NCBI RefSeq assembly: GCF_900112265.1
Contig: NZ_FOLO01000001.1
Location: 83,963 to 147,962, forward strand
Direction of reading: 5' to 3'
Length of the DNA stretch: 64,000 nucleotides
Source of the DNA: Pseudoalteromonas denitrificans DSM 6059
Lineage (GTDB): Bacteria > Pseudomonadota > Gammaproteobacteria > Enterobacterales > Alteromonadaceae
Shown here: positions 1-9,638 of the stretch, piece by piece
Position numbering within the stretch: position 1 is the stretch's first letter
Layout of the letters: every line of letters begins with the position of its first letter
The notes under the pieces: generated by a model
The model's input: the letters and a program-made list of their open reading frames with translations, nothing else
What the model was told of the DNA's origin: nothing
Databases searched by the model: none
Translations under genes and position numbers: made by a program

Positions 1-1403
1 TTTTGGTTGTTGGTGATGTCATGCTGGATAGATATTGGCATGGAGATACTGGACGTATATCACCTGAAGCGCCTGTACCTGTGGTTAAAGTTAATAAACT
101 TGAAGACAAAGCTGGTGGTGCAGCCAATGTGGCCAAAAATATTGCACATTTAGATGGTCAGGTTAGCTTACTGGGTATTATTGGTGATGATGAATATGGT
201 CGCACATTACAAAGTTTATTAATTGATGAGAAAATTGAATCACAATTAGTTGTGCAAAGAGATCACCCTACAATCGCTAAAATGCGGATTATTAGTCGTC
301 ATCAACAAGTTGTTAGACTTGATTTAGAAGATAACTTCACACAAAACCATAGCCAGTTATTATTAGATAAATTAGAAAAGATCATTAAAGAATACGACTT
401 TGTTGTATTTTCAGATTATAACAAAGGCTCTTTGAGTTTAATCAAAAAAATGATATCTGTTTCGAAATCAGCGAGTAAAACAGTTTTAGTTGATCCCAAA
501 TCTAAAGATTTAAGTCAATACGCTGGAGCTGACTTTATTACACCAAACTTAACAGAATATTCTGCTGCAGGTGGCCAAGTTGGTTCAGAAGCAATCATCG
601 CTGATTCTGCCCGCGAGATTATTAAATCTGCAAAAATTGGCGCTATGTTATTAACACGCTCAGAACAGGGAATGTCACTTATTAGCGCAGATGAAAAACA
701 TGATTTTTCAGCTCAAGTACTTGAAGTATCAGATGTTACAGGTGCTGGAGATACCGTTATTGCGACCCTATCTGTTATGCTGGCTGCAGGTATGCCTGCT
801 AAAGATGCAGTTGAAGTAGCTAATTTAGCTGCGGGCATTGTGGTGGGTAAGTTAGGTGCTGCAACTGTTTCTCCAGAAGAGCTTGGGCGTAAGCTAAGCC
901 AATATTTAGTTGAAACAGGGGAGCATTATCAAGCACCTTTTGAAGATGTTCTACAGCACATTGAATTTGCTCGTCAAAGTGGCGAAAAAATTGTATTTAC
1001 AAATGGTTGTTTTGATATTTTACACGCAGGACATGTACGCTATTTAGCGCAAGCTAAGGCAAAAGGCGATCGTTTAGTCGTTGGTTTAAACAATGATGAA
1101 TCAATTGCACGATTAAAAGGTCCTGAACGTCCAATTAACCCTTTAGAAGAGCGTGCTATGGTGATCTCAGCTTTAGCTTCGGTTGACTGGGTCATCCCTT
1201 TTGGGAAGTTAGAAAATAATGATACGCCGGCTAAGTTAATTGAACAGGTTAAGCCTGACATTTTAATTAAAGGTGGTGACTATACTGTGGATCAAATTGC
1301 TGGGGCTGACTTTGTATTAGCTAATGGTGGAAAAGTAGAGGTACTTGAGTTTTTAAATGGTTGTTCTACTTCGAATGTAATTAAAAAAATTCAGCAGTTT
1401 TAA
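1..1403 (+). CDS. hldE: Bifunctional heptose 7-phosphate kinase / heptose 1-phosphate adenylyltransferase (5' truncated)
   Basis: Makes ADP-heptose for the LPS inner core: it phosphorylates D-glycero-beta-D-manno-heptose 7-phosphate at C1, then adenylylates the 1-phosphate after GmhB acts. The first two-thirds is a PfkB/ribokinase-type kinase with the conserved opening [11 protein letters not shown] and the GAGDT motif. The C-terminal third is a nucleotidyltransferase with [12 protein letters not shown] (HxGH class). About 466 residues are visible. The usual protein has a dozen or so more at the N-terminus, so the true start lies before base 1 and the TTG at 3 should not be taken as the start. 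A gmhB gene follows at 3363, completing two steps of one pathway. Identification is very secure; only the start is missing. Confidence 0.96.
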   Translation, partial: LVVGDVMLDRYWHGDTGRISPEAPVPVVKVNKLEDKAGGAANVAKNIAHLDGQVSLLGIIGDDEYGRTLQSLLIDEKIESQLVVQRDHPTIAKMRIISRHQQVVRLDLEDNFTQNHSQLLLDKLEKIIKEYDFVVFSDYNKGSLSLIKKMISVSKSASKTVLVDPKSKDLSQYAGADFITPNLTEYSAAGGQVGSEAIIADSAREIIKSAKIGAMLLTRSEQGMSLISADEKHDFSAQVLEVSDVTGAGDTVIATLSVMLAAGMPAKDAVEVANLAAGIVVGKLGAATVSPEELGRKLSQYLVETGEHYQAPFEDVLQHIEFARQSGEKIVFTNGCFDILHAGHVRYLAQAKAKGDRLVVGLNNDESIARLKGPERPINPLEERAMVISALASVDWVIPFGKLENNDTPAKLIEQVKPDILIKGGDYTVDQIAGADFVLANGGKVEVLEFLNGCSTSNVIKKIQQF

Positions 1404-1417
1404 ATATTATTCATCGT

Positions 1418-1447
1418 AAAAAGCATGTTTTAAAACATGCTTTTTTT
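1418..1447. terminator. Bidirectional terminator between hldE and kdkA
   Basis: An A-tract, a GCATG/CATGC stem and a T-tract form a near-perfect palindrome about 15 bases after the hldE stop. The hairpin overlaps the last codons of the convergent kdkA gene, whose stop is at 1430-1432, so one structure can serve both strands. Confidence 0.8.
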
Positions 1448-2152
1448 ATATTCACTTTTTAAAAAGCTCCAGTTTTCTGTTTGCCAATAAAATTCTTTAT
1501 TTCTCTTTTTTTCTTTTTCAAAAGAACGTTCTAATCTATTAATATTAGCTTGTTGCCAATTAGATTGCGGTGTACGTAATTCGCCTCGATCAAAGTCAAT
1601 TAAAAAAACCTCACCTTCATCATTAAATAAAATATTATTTATATTGAGATCTGCATGATAAACACCTTGTTGATGAAAGGTGCTAATGCAAAGTGCAACT
1701 TGCGTTATCTCATTTGATGTTAATTCTCTATGCTTCAAAATATCTAGTAAACTTGCTGCACCTTGAATAGCTTGGGTAATAATATCGCCACGATATATTA
1801 AGCCTATTTTATGAATATAAGCTCCAACAGGTACAGGTACATTTAAACCTTGTTGATGAAGTTGAGTCAATAGTTCAAATTCTTGAAACACTCTTGTTTT
1901 TTTAAAACCTAAATATAGATATTGGTCTTGTAGAAGTTTTCCGATTAAACCGCCACGCCAATAATGTCGCAAAACAGCTTTTAAATTATCTTGTTCAAAA
2001 AACCAGACACTGGCTCTCCCCTTTTTTTGTGCATAGATTTTATTTTGATTTTTCCAGTACTGGGCTTGAAACCAGTCGCTTGATAAATGAGTTGGGCTAA
2101 GTTGCCAGCTTAATAAGTAATGGTTTTTGTTTTTTTGTACTTTGGTATTCAT
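1430..2152 (-). CDS. kdkA: 3-deoxy-D-manno-octulosonic acid (Kdo) kinase
   Basis: Phosphorylates the Kdo residue of lipid A-Kdo at O-4 on the cytoplasmic face of the inner membrane. The 240-aa protein has the eukaryotic-type kinase fold of the RfaP/KdkA group: a catalytic loop HADLNINNILF and the metal-binding IDFDRGE. The early RHYWRGG region is typical of KdkA. A single Kdo phosphate is the pattern in bacteria with one Kdo in the inner core, so hldE, the GT9 gene and gmhB beside it fit one LPS core locus. It is transcribed alone, divergent from the GT9 gene at 2290 and convergent with hldE. Related core kinases (WaaP) share the motifs, but length and context favour KdkA. Confidence 0.88.
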   Translation of the reverse strand: MNTKVQKNKNHYLLSWQLSPTHLSSDWFQAQYWKNQNKIYAQKKGRASVWFFEQDNLKAVLRHYWRGGLIGKLLQDQYLYLGFKKTRVFQEFELLTQLHQQGLNVPVPVGAYIHKIGLIYRGDIITQAIQGAASLLDILKHRELTSNEITQVALCISTFHQQGVYHADLNINNILFNDEGEVFLIDFDRGELRTPQSNWQQANINRLERSFEKEKKRNKEFYWQTENWSFLKSEYKKSMF

Positions 2153-2289
2153 TTAAAAGGATATCAAATGACAAGATGTTAGCTAGTTTACAGTTGTTCT
2201 ACTTATATGTGAAACTTGGTTTGTTAGTATAAGTCATTTAAACTCACTGCTTTCGTATTTGCGCTGTATTTATTATTTAAAGGTGAATT

Positions 2290-3363
2290 GTGGTTCATAG
2301 TGATCAGTATCAAGATATTTGCATTCTTAGGTTATCTGCTATCGGTGATGTATGTCATGCTGTATCGGCAGTACAAGCAATTCAGAGACATAATTCAAAA
2401 GCGCGTATTACTTGGGTATTAGGAAAAGTTGAAGCTATGCTTTTAGCTGATTTACCGGATGTTAAGTTTGTTATTTTTGATAAAAAGCAGGGTAAAGCAG
2501 CTTATAATAAGCTTAAAGAAGAATTTAAAGGCAAAAAATTTGACGTCTTATTGCATATGCAAGTGGCGTTGAGAGCAAATATAGCAGCTGCATATATTCC
2601 TGCAAAAATTAAAATGGGTTTTGATTGGTCTCGCTGTAAAGAAGGTCATGCAATCTTTACTAATAAACGAATTTCTTCGCAGTCTGAACCTCATGTATTG
2701 GAAGGGTTTCAGGGATTTGCTAAGGCAATAGGGGTTCCTCACTATAAACCTAGCTGGCAAATGCCCTATACTGAAAATGACTTAGTATTTGCGAATACAC
2801 AATTAGACAGCTTTGGTATTAAAGATAAAAAAGTATTTGTTATTTCAGCTGCAGCGAGTAAAAAAGAACGAAACTGGTTACCAGAACGATATGCAGCTTT
2901 GGCCAAGCATGCCCATGAAAAAGGTTTTAAAGTAGTATTAACAGGTGGACCGGTTGATATGGAACGTGAGCTGGCTTGTGATATCCAACGTTTTTGCGAT
3001 TTTAAGTTATTAAATCTAGTGGGTAAAACTAACTTAAAGCAATTACTATGTATATTAAAGTGTGCTGATTTAGTGCTAGCTCCTGATACTGGACCTGCGC
3101 ATATGGCAGTCACAATGAATACACCCGTTATTGGTTTATATGCCCACTCAAACCCTAAACGTACCGGTCCTTACTTATACCAGGAGTATGCTGTTGAGGT
3201 GTACCATAAAAACTTGAAAGCGCAGTTTGGTAAAACAGCTCAACAGTTACCTTGGGGTAAACGTTGTAAAGGTAAAAATTTGATGTCACAAATTCAAACT
3301 CATGATGTTGTAAATATGTTTGACCGTATTGTGATTGAAAAAAATATTTTGGAGTCTAAATAA
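2290..3363 (+). CDS. GT9-family heptosyltransferase of the LPS core
   Basis: A glycosyltransferase family 9 protein (357 aa) that should transfer ADP-heptose onto the LPS core in the cytoplasm. It shows the family's N-terminal ILRLSAIGDVCHAVSAV pattern, the VISAAASKKERNWLPERYA block, and the C-terminal nucleotide-sugar site with APDTGPAHMA followed by NTPVIGLYAHSNPKRTGPY. The start is GTG at 2290, preceded by AAAGGTG. Its TAA overlaps the ATG of gmhB by one base (TAATG), so the two are translationally coupled. Which heptose it adds (WaaC-, WaaF- or WaaQ-like) cannot be settled from sequence alone, so no symbol is given. Confidence 0.87.
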   Translation: MVHSDQYQDICILRLSAIGDVCHAVSAVQAIQRHNSKARITWVLGKVEAMLLADLPDVKFVIFDKKQGKAAYNKLKEEFKGKKFDVLLHMQVALRANIAAAYIPAKIKMGFDWSRCKEGHAIFTNKRISSQSEPHVLEGFQGFAKAIGVPHYKPSWQMPYTENDLVFANTQLDSFGIKDKKVFVISAAASKKERNWLPERYAALAKHAHEKGFKVVLTGGPVDMERELACDIQRFCDFKLLNLVGKTNLKQLLCILKCADLVLAPDTGPAHMAVTMNTPVIGLYAHSNPKRTGPYLYQEYAVEVYHKNLKAQFGKTAQQLPWGKRCKGKNLMSQIQTHDVVNMFDRIVIEKNILESK

Positions 3364-3896
3364 TGAATAAAGCAGTATTTTTAGACCGAGATGGTGTTAT
3401 TAATTATGATCATGCTTATGTTTCAAAAATTGATGATTTTGAATTTATTGATGGTGTATTTGAAGCGTGTCAGAAATTTGTAGCACAAGGTTATTTGATT
3501 ATAATTGTAACGAATCAGTCTGGTATAGGTCGAGGGTATTATTCAGAACAAGATTTTGTGATTTTAACTGATTGGATGAAAGCTGAATTTATTAAGCATA
3601 AGGTGCTTATTTCTGGTGTTTATTTTTGTCCGCACCATCCTAAAAATGCTTTGCCTGAATATCTTCAAGAGTGCAATTGCAGAAAGCCAATGCCTGGGAT
3701 GCTCAATCAGGCAATTAGTGATTTTAATATTGATGTGAAAAAGAGTATTATGATTGGCGATAAAGTATCCGATCTTCAAGCGGCACAAGCTGCGAACATT
3801 AAAACAAAAATTTTAGTGAAATCAGGAAAGCCTATTACAAATGAAGGTGAATCAATCGCAGATGAAGTATGGGAAACATTATCTAAACAAATATAA
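3363..3896 (+). CDS. gmhB: D-glycero-beta-D-manno-heptose-1,7-bisphosphate 7-phosphatase
   Basis: A HAD-superfamily phosphatase (177 aa) that removes the C7 phosphate from heptose 1,7-bisphosphate between the two HldE reactions. Visible features are the catalytic DxD (D8 and D10 in FLDRDGVIN), the TNQSG motif II, the zinc cluster C89/H91/C104/C106 (CPHH and CNCRKP), and GDKVSDLQAA for motif IV. The length matches the family. It starts on the ATG that overlaps the stop of the GT9 gene. Closely related histidinol phosphatases share the zinc loop; the heptose-gene neighbourhood decides the call. Confidence 0.92.
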   Translation: MNKAVFLDRDGVINYDHAYVSKIDDFEFIDGVFEACQKFVAQGYLIIIVTNQSGIGRGYYSEQDFVILTDWMKAEFIKHKVLISGVYFCPHHPKNALPEYLQECNCRKPMPGMLNQAISDFNIDVKKSIMIGDKVSDLQAAQAANIKTKILVKSGKPITNEGESIADEVWETLSKQI

Positions 3897-4053
3897 ATAA
3901 TTTTTATGTAGTACATTGCACTTACTCATGTCAATAGAGAGTGCATTTAAGAGGCTAAACTTTTAAACTAGGCCAAATTTATTAATCATATACAGTTAAT
4001 TTGCATAAAGAATGCAATTTAGTGAGTTGTCCGTTCAAATTTTGGAGAAACAG

Positions 4054-5253
4054 ATGAGAGCATCTGCATTTTATGATCAGTTAAAAGAACAAATCGAACA
4101 AGTTAAACTTGATGGTTTGTATAAAAATGAGCGTATTATTACTTCTCAACAACAAGCAGAGATCACTGTAAATTCTGGTGAACAGGTTATTAACTTTTGT
4201 GCAAATAACTATTTAGGTTTAGCAAATCATCCTGATTTAATTCAAGCAGCGCAACAAGGTTTAGATCAGCATGGCTTTGGTGTTGCCTCTGTACGTTTCA
4301 TTTGTGGCACTCAAGATATTCATAAGCAATTAGAAGCAAAAATTAGTACTTTCTTAAAAACGGAAGATACTATCTTATATTCTTCATGTTTTGATGCAAA
4401 CGCAGGCTTATTTGAAACTTTATTAGGTCCTGATGATGCGATCATTTCTGATTCGTTAAATCATGCTTCTATTATTGATGGTGTACGTTTATGTAAAGCT
4501 AAACGTTTCCGTTATGCTAATAATGATATGGTTGCACTGGAAGAGCAATTAATTGCAGCAGATGCCGCAGGTGTAAAAACTAAGTTAATTGCAACTGATG
4601 GCGTGTTTTCAATGGATGGTGTGATCTGTAATTTAGCTGCTGTGTGTGATTTGGCTGATAAATACGATGCTTTAGTGATGGTTGATGATTCTCATGCTGT
4701 AGGCTTTGTTGGTGAAAATGGCTGTGGCACCGCTGAATACTGTGGTGTGATGGACCGTGTTGATATTGTTACAGGTACTCTAGGAAAAGCACTGGGTGGT
4801 GCATCTGGTGGTTATACTGCAGCTAAAGCTGAAATTGTAGAATGGCTACGTCAGCGTTCTCGTCCTTATTTATTTTCAAATTCTTTGGCTCCTTCAATTG
4901 TAAATGCTTCAATTAAAGTACTTGATATGTTGGCTGACGGCGCTGAACTTCGTGCGACTTTATGGGATAACGTTGCTTATTTTCGTGAAAAAATGGAAGC
5001 GGCAGGTTTTACATGTGGTGGCAAAGATCATGCAATTATTCCTGTTATGTTGGGTGATGCAAAATTAGCATCAAACATGGCGGATAAATTATTAGCAGAG
5101 GGGATTTATGTAACAGGTTTTTCATTCCCTGTAGTACCAAAAGGTCAAGCGCGTATTCGCACTCAAATATCAGCAGCACATACAAAAGAGCAATTAGATA
5201 AAGCCATTTCAGCCTTTACTCGTATCGGTAAAGAAATGGGAGTTATTGCTTAA
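4054..5253 (+). CDS. kbl: Glycine C-acetyltransferase (2-amino-3-ketobutyrate CoA ligase)
   Basis: A PLP-dependent alpha-oxoamine synthase that cleaves 2-amino-3-oxobutyrate with CoA to glycine and acetyl-CoA, the second step of threonine degradation. Conserved features include [35 protein letters not shown], the [11 protein letters not shown] aspartate/histidine pair and the PLP-lysine loop [15 protein letters not shown]. An in-frame ATG exists at 4012. I chose 4054 because GGAG lies 6 bases upstream (4044-4047) and the resulting 399 aa begins where the family normally begins; the upstream ATG would add 14 unconserved residues. The stop overlaps the tdh start by one base (TAATG). Confidence 0.95.
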   Translation: MRASAFYDQLKEQIEQVKLDGLYKNERIITSQQQAEITVNSGEQVINFCANNYLGLANHPDLIQAAQQGLDQHGFGVASVRFICGTQDIHKQLEAKISTFLKTEDTILYSSCFDANAGLFETLLGPDDAIISDSLNHASIIDGVRLCKAKRFRYANNDMVALEEQLIAADAAGVKTKLIATDGVFSMDGVICNLAAVCDLADKYDALVMVDDSHAVGFVGENGCGTAEYCGVMDRVDIVTGTLGKALGGASGGYTAAKAEIVEWLRQRSRPYLFSNSLAPSIVNASIKVLDMLADGAELRATLWDNVAYFREKMEAAGFTCGGKDHAIIPVMLGDAKLASNMADKLLAEGIYVTGFSFPVVPKGQARIRTQISAAHTKEQLDKAISAFTRIGKEMGVIA

Positions 5254-6278
5254 TGAAAGCGCTTTCTAAATTAAAGGCAGAACCCGGCATTTGGATGACA
5301 GATGTCCCTAAGCCTGAAGTTGGTCATAATGATTTATTAATTAAAATCCGTAAAACTGCTATTTGTGGTACCGATGTTCATATTTACAAATGGGATGAGT
5401 GGTCGAAAAATACGATTCCTGTGCCTATGGTTGTAGGTCATGAATATGTGGGCGAAGTTGTTGATATGGGGCAAGAGGTTCGCGGTTTTACAATTGGAGA
5501 TCGCGTATCAGGTGAAGGCCATATTACGTGTGGTCACTGTCGTAACTGTCGTGCTGGTCGAGTGCATTTATGCCGTAATACAACTGGTGTTGGTGTAAAC
5601 CGTGAAGGGGCATTTGCTGAATACTTAGTGATCCCGGCTTTTAATGCGTTTAAAATTCCGCATAATATTTCAGATGAATTAGCATCGATTTTTGACCCTT
5701 TTGGTAATGCTGTTCATACCGCGTTATCGTTTGATTTAGTAGGTGAAGATGTTCTGATCACTGGAGCTGGTCCGATAGGTATAATGGCGGCTGCAGTTGC
5801 TAAACACGTTGGTGCACGTCATGTTGTGATCACGGATGTTAATGAATATCGCTTAGGTCTAGCCCGAAAAATGGGTGCAACCAAGGCTGTAAATGTTGCA
5901 AAAGAAAAGCTTGAAGATGTAATGAATGAACTTGATATGACAGAAGGCTTTGATGTTGGTCTTGAAATGTCAGGTGTACCTTCAGCATTTAATTCTATGC
6001 TTAATAATATGAACCATGGCGGTAAGATTGCTATGCTCGGCATTCCACCATCGGATATGGCGGTAGATTGGAATCAAGTGATTTTCAAAGGTTTAGTGAT
6101 CAAAGGTATTTATGGTCGTGAAATGTTTGAGACTTGGTACAAAATGGCCAGCCTTATTCAGTCAGGCTTAGACTTAAATCCAATCTTAACTCATGAGTAT
6201 CATATCAATGACTTCCAAGAGGGTTTTGATAAAATGATCTCAGGTCAGTCGGGCAAAGTAATACTTAATTGGGATTAG
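5253..6278 (+). CDS. tdh: L-threonine 3-dehydrogenase
   Basis: A zinc-dependent medium-chain dehydrogenase (341 aa) that oxidises L-threonine to 2-amino-3-oxobutyrate with NAD+, feeding Kbl. The sequence shows the catalytic zinc ligands ([14 protein letters not shown] and GHEYVG), the structural zinc cysteine cluster [15 protein letters not shown], and a Rossmann segment [15 protein letters not shown]. The length equals the family norm. It overlaps kbl by one base and is followed by a strong terminator, so kbl-tdh is a closed two-gene operon. Confidence 0.97.
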   Translation: MKALSKLKAEPGIWMTDVPKPEVGHNDLLIKIRKTAICGTDVHIYKWDEWSKNTIPVPMVVGHEYVGEVVDMGQEVRGFTIGDRVSGEGHITCGHCRNCRAGRVHLCRNTTGVGVNREGAFAEYLVIPAFNAFKIPHNISDELASIFDPFGNAVHTALSFDLVGEDVLITGAGPIGIMAAAVAKHVGARHVVITDVNEYRLGLARKMGATKAVNVAKEKLEDVMNELDMTEGFDVGLEMSGVPSAFNSMLNNMNHGGKIAMLGIPPSDMAVDWNQVIFKGLVIKGIYGREMFETWYKMASLIQSGLDLNPILTHEYHINDFQEGFDKMISGQSGKVILNWD

Positions 6279-6296
6279 TTTTCAAACTCAAAGTAT

Positions 6297-6328
6297 AAAA
6301 AAAGCGTGAATTTATTCACGTTTTTTTT
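6297..6328 (+). terminator. Rho-independent terminator after tdh
   Basis: An A-rich lead, stem CGTGAA (6305-6310) / TTCACG (6315-6320) with loop TTTA, then eight T. It lies 20 bases past the tdh stop and ends the kbl-tdh operon. Confidence 0.85.
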
Positions 6329-6378
6329 ATTAAATTAGCTATTTCTTGCAGATAAAACTCGCGTAAAAAAGGCAAATA

Positions 6379-6699
6379 ATGACATTCAAAACAATTAATG
6401 TTTCACAATTAAAAGAGCGTTTAACTGAAGATAATTTAGTCATTGCAGATATTCGAGATGCAAATTCTTTTAATCAAGCGCATATTCCTAATTCAATCAA
6501 TATTTCTAATGATAATATTGCACAATTTATGATGGAACGTGATTTTGAGCAACCAATTATAGTTGTTTGCTATCATGGTATCAGTTCTCAAGGTGCTGCT
6601 AATTATTTAATAGCACAAGACTTTGAGGACGTTTATAGCTTAGTTGGTGGATTCACTGACTGGGCGTTACAGTGTCCAGATAAAATCGTTAATTCGTAG
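6379..6699 (+). CDS. glpE: Thiosulfate sulfurtransferase, single-domain rhodanese
   Basis: A 106-aa single rhodanese domain that moves sulfane sulfur from thiosulfate to cyanide or thiols in the cytoplasm. The active-site loop is VVCYHGISS with the catalytic cysteine at residue 64, the six-residue loop typical of GlpE. The conserved ADIRDANSFNQAHIPNS precedes it. It sits 26 bases upstream of glpG, the standard pairing in gammaproteobacteria, although no glycerol genes are beside it here. Confidence 0.92.
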   Translation: MTFKTINVSQLKERLTEDNLVIADIRDANSFNQAHIPNSINISNDNIAQFMMERDFEQPIIVVCYHGISSQGAANYLIAQDFEDVYSLVGGFTDWALQCPDKIVNS

Positions 6700-6725
6700 T
6701 CACTAACTACTTCAGGTAAAATACT

Positions 6726-7520
6726 ATGGTTTTATTAGCGCAACTGGACAATATTCGTGCAGCTCAAGGTTTTATTGATTATTTAAAAACTCAAAATATT
6801 AATGCCAAGTTAGTACAAGGTGAGCAAAAAGCCGCTGCCATTTTAATTAATGAAACTGATCAGCCTCAAGCGCAAGCTTTGTGGTTAGAGTTTGAAAAGG
6901 AACCTAATCAAGATAAGTATTTGGCCGCTTCATGGGACACTGGCACCCATAATGCACCTTTTCTATATTCTGGTTCATCTCTTAATTTAAAACAGAGATT
7001 TTCTCAGTTGAGTTGGTTAAATCAAGGCGTAACATTACTTTCTATTGTCATTTATATTGTATTTATGTTTGGTGGTTTTAATACTTTATTTAGTATTTTG
7101 CAGTTTAAACCTAATAACCCTATTAGCTGGATCACACCTGCGATTATTCATTTTTCTGCGATTCATATTATTTTTAATTTAATGTGGTGGATGCAGTTAG
7201 GTCATCAAATAGAGAAAAGTTTAGGCAAACTCACTTTATTAGTTATATTTTTACTCAGTGCTATAGTCAGTAACTGGGCTCAGTATTTGTTAGTAGGCCC
7301 GAACTTTGGTGGCTTATCTGGTGTTGTTTATGCGTTACTTGGTTTTAGCTGGATTTATGCTTGGTTAAAACCTGATGCTGGTATTGTAATTACTAAAGCA
7401 ATCGTCGGGTTTATGTTGGTTTGGATGTTATTAGGTTTTGCTGATGTATTATTTGTAGGTATGGCAAACTGGGCGCATTTATTTGGTTTATTAACTGGAA
7501 TGGCTTTCGCTTTTTTGAAA

Positions 7521-7538
<18 letters not shown>
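6726..7538 (+). CDS. glpG: Rhomboid intramembrane serine protease
   Basis: A polytopic inner-membrane serine protease (270 aa) that cleaves transmembrane segments of substrates. A cytoplasmic N-terminal domain of about 95 residues is followed by six membrane segments. The catalytic dyad is visible as S198 in GGLSGVVYALLG and H251 in ANWAHLFGLLTG, and the oxyanion residues H147 and N151 lie in the second segment. The last codons are made from a heptanucleotide tandem repeat (7521-7583), so the C-terminal KVKSKK and the stop fall inside it and could shift with repeat number. It is a general rhomboid, not a rhombosortase. Confidence 0.93.
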
Positions 7539-7583
<45 letters not shown>

Positions 7584-7606
7584 TGCGGCATAGGCCGCGT
7601 TTTTAT
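7584..7606. terminator. Terminator hairpin between glpG and the FliL-like gene
   Basis: GCGGC (7585-7589), loop ATAG, GCCGC (7594-7598), then GTTTTTA. The A-rich repeat on the left gives a T-tract on the minus strand, so it can work for glpG and for the convergent gene ending at 7607. Confidence 0.75.
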
Positions 7607-8002
7607 TTAGTTATAAAGATATTTAGTAAAGAGTACATCGCGAATAATTTCTTGTCCTGTTTCTATTTTTAATAGCTTTTTAATTGCTTGAGCACATTTT
7701 TTTCTGATCTCTTCTCTACCCACTAAAGATTTTACTTTGTCCTCAGGTTCTTTACTAAGGATCTCCACTATGGCATCTCTTAATAATGGTACGTGATGTT
7801 CGACTACTTCTAGGTTATTCATATCGAGGATCATTAATTCTACAGTAACACGTACAAAGCCTAATTTTTTCTTAGATGAACCAATATAATTAGTTGTAAT
7901 ATCAGGCTCAAAGCCAAAATAACCTAAATTTGAAGCGCCGAAGCTAGTAAAACTGGTAAATTGAACTGTGATAAAACAAAAAAATAAAGCGATACGACGC
8001 AT
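7607..8002 (-). CDS. FliL-like secreted/anchored protein outside a flagellar operon
   Basis: A 131-aa protein with an N-terminal hydrophobic segment or signal peptide (residues 1-22, ending FTSFGAS) and a FliL-type domain: FGFEPDITTNYIG, then GFVRVTVELMILD, then a helical C-terminus with VPLLRDAIVEILS and the LLKIETGQE...DVLFTKYL end. FliL proper associates with flagellar stator units at the inner membrane. No other flagellar genes lie here, and the protein seems to have a cleavable leader rather than the usual anchor, so its role may differ. It is convergent with glpG and divergent from ubiC. Confidence 0.7.
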   Translation of the reverse strand: MRRIALFFCFITVQFTSFTSFGASNLGYFGFEPDITTNYIGSSKKKLGFVRVTVELMILDMNNLEVVEHHVPLLRDAIVEILSKEPEDKVKSLVGREEIRKKCAQAIKKLLKIETGQEIIRDVLFTKYLYN

Positions 8003-8113
8003 GCGAACTCTCTTAAATGAATTTAATTATTATTATATCGTTTGTTACAAAATCGTAATTTTAATAAATTATAACAAACTCTGAAAAATAATCTCATTGC
8101 TTTCCCTATTTTA

Positions 8114-8746
8114 TTGATATCAAAAACTATCAAAATATTTTATGATCAGATTTCTTATGTTTATGGTTGTTTTGTAGTGCTCGATTATCCCCTATCACTT
8201 GATAATAATTGGTTTGACATTGTTCTTGATGAATTGACTGAAATTGAATCTAATTGGTTATTTGAAACAAGTTCTCTTACGGCAAGGTTAAAGTTAAATA
8301 GTCGATATTTTGAAGTAAAAGTTCTGAGTGAAATAATACAAGATTTAACGATGAGTCAGGCTAATATTCTAAAAACTGATATACAAACTGCATTATTTCG
8401 AGAAGTTGTTTTATATTGTGATGGAAAACCTCAAGTCTATGCTCAAAGCTGGATCCCACTGCGAACACAACAAAAGCAAAATAATGAGTTAATGTCATTA
8501 GGCACAAAACCTTTAGGTGAACAAATATTTAAAGACCCATCTATTAAGCGAAATACAATTGAAATAGCTAAATTTGATAGCGCTCATCCTATTGCAAATG
8601 TGGTGAACATGCTTGGTTTGGCACCGCTTAATTGTTGGGGACGGCGCAGTGTATTGACTTTAGCACAGCAAAAGCTGTTAGTGTGTGAGATTTTTTTACC
8701 AGGCTCATTTATTGAAACCAAAGCTTCAGAGCTTAACCTAGATTAA
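8114..8746 (+). CDS. ubiC: Chorismate lyase
   Basis: Converts chorismate to 4-hydroxybenzoate plus pyruvate, the first step of ubiquinone synthesis. Recognised by the SLTARL start of the core, LFREVVLYCDGKPQVYAQSWIP, LGTKPLGEQIF and the C-terminal WGRRSVLTLAQQKLLVCEIFLPG. It sits 13 bases upstream of ubiA. The start is unsettled: the frame opens at a TTG at 8114 without a clear ribosome site, giving 210 aa, longer than the usual 165-190. A GTG at 8177 would give 189 aa. The function call does not depend on this. Confidence 0.86.
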   Translation: MISKTIKIFYDQISYVYGCFVVLDYPLSLDNNWFDIVLDELTEIESNWLFETSSLTARLKLNSRYFEVKVLSEIIQDLTMSQANILKTDIQTALFREVVLYCDGKPQVYAQSWIPLRTQQKQNNELMSLGTKPLGEQIFKDPSIKRNTIEIAKFDSAHPIANVVNMLGLAPLNCWGRRSVLTLAQQKLLVCEIFLPGSFIETKASELNLD

Positions 8747-8759
8747 AAATAAATTTATC

Positions 8760-9626
8760 ATGATGAAATGGCATTTAAAATGGTCTAATTATATATACTA
8801 CAAACAGTTAATGAGAACTGATAAACCTATTGGCTCTTTATTGTTATTATGGCCTACATACTGGGCTCTATGGTTGGCAAGTGAGGGCATGCCTAATTGG
8901 CTGCATTTAGTTGTTTTTAGTATTGGTGTATTTGTCATGCGCAGCGCTGGGTGTGTGATCAATGACTATGCTGATCGTAAAGTTGATGGTCATGTAGAGC
9001 GTACAAAAATGCGGCCACTAGCTTCTGGTAAAGTGACTTCTGCAGAGGCAATTCAGCTATTTATTCTGTTAATAGTAAGTGCTTTTTTAGTGGTTTTATT
9101 ATTAAGTTGGCAAACAGTGCTTTTGTCTTTTGGTGGCTTGGTATTGGCTTTTTGTTATCCTTTCATGAAAAGATATACTCACTTACCTCAAGTGGTATTA
9201 GGTGCCGCATTTAGCTGGGCGATACCTATGGCATATATGGCTGTTTTGGGACATATTCCTAGTGAGGCATGGATTTTATATATCGCGAATTTATGTTGGA
9301 CTATGGCATATGACACTATGTATGGCATGGTTGATAGAGATGATGATGTCAAAATAGGGATCAAGTCGACCGCCATTTTATTTGGGCAATTTGATAAGTT
9401 TATTGTCGGTTTATTACAGTTAACGACTTTAGTTTTACTTGGATTTATTGCATTTGAACAAAAATTATCAAATTTATTTTATATTTCATTAATTTGTTCT
9501 GCGAGTTTATTTATTTATCAACAATATTTAATTAAAGATAGAGTTCCTGCTTTATGTTTTAAGGCTTTTTTGAATAATCACAATGTCGGGCTTTTCATTT
9601 TCATTGGCATTGCAATTGCGTTATAG
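8760..9626 (+). CDS. ubiA: 4-hydroxybenzoate polyprenyltransferase
   Basis: An integral membrane prenyltransferase (288 aa, about eight or nine membrane segments) that attaches the polyprenyl tail to 4-hydroxybenzoate. Both aspartate-rich metal/diphosphate motifs are present: CVINDYADRKVDGHVERTK and YDTMYGMVDRDDD. The N-terminal MRTDKPIGSLLLLWPTYWAL is typical. It follows ubiC directly and its TAG lies against the AGGA that serves oxyR, so ubiC, ubiA and oxyR could be cotranscribed. Confidence 0.95.
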   Translation: MMKWHLKWSNYIYYKQLMRTDKPIGSLLLLWPTYWALWLASEGMPNWLHLVVFSIGVFVMRSAGCVINDYADRKVDGHVERTKMRPLASGKVTSAEAIQLFILLIVSAFLVVLLLSWQTVLLSFGGLVLAFCYPFMKRYTHLPQVVLGAAFSWAIPMAYMAVLGHIPSEAWILYIANLCWTMAYDTMYGMVDRDDDVKIGIKSTAILFGQFDKFIVGLLQLTTLVLLGFIAFEQKLSNLFYISLICSASLFIYQQYLIKDRVPALCFKAFLNNHNVGLFIFIGIAIAL

Positions 9627-9638
9627 GAAATTACAAAA

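Noticed and set aside
4012-4053. Upstream ATG of kbl as the true start
   Set aside because: The added 14 residues are not conserved, and GGAG is placed for the ATG at 4054.
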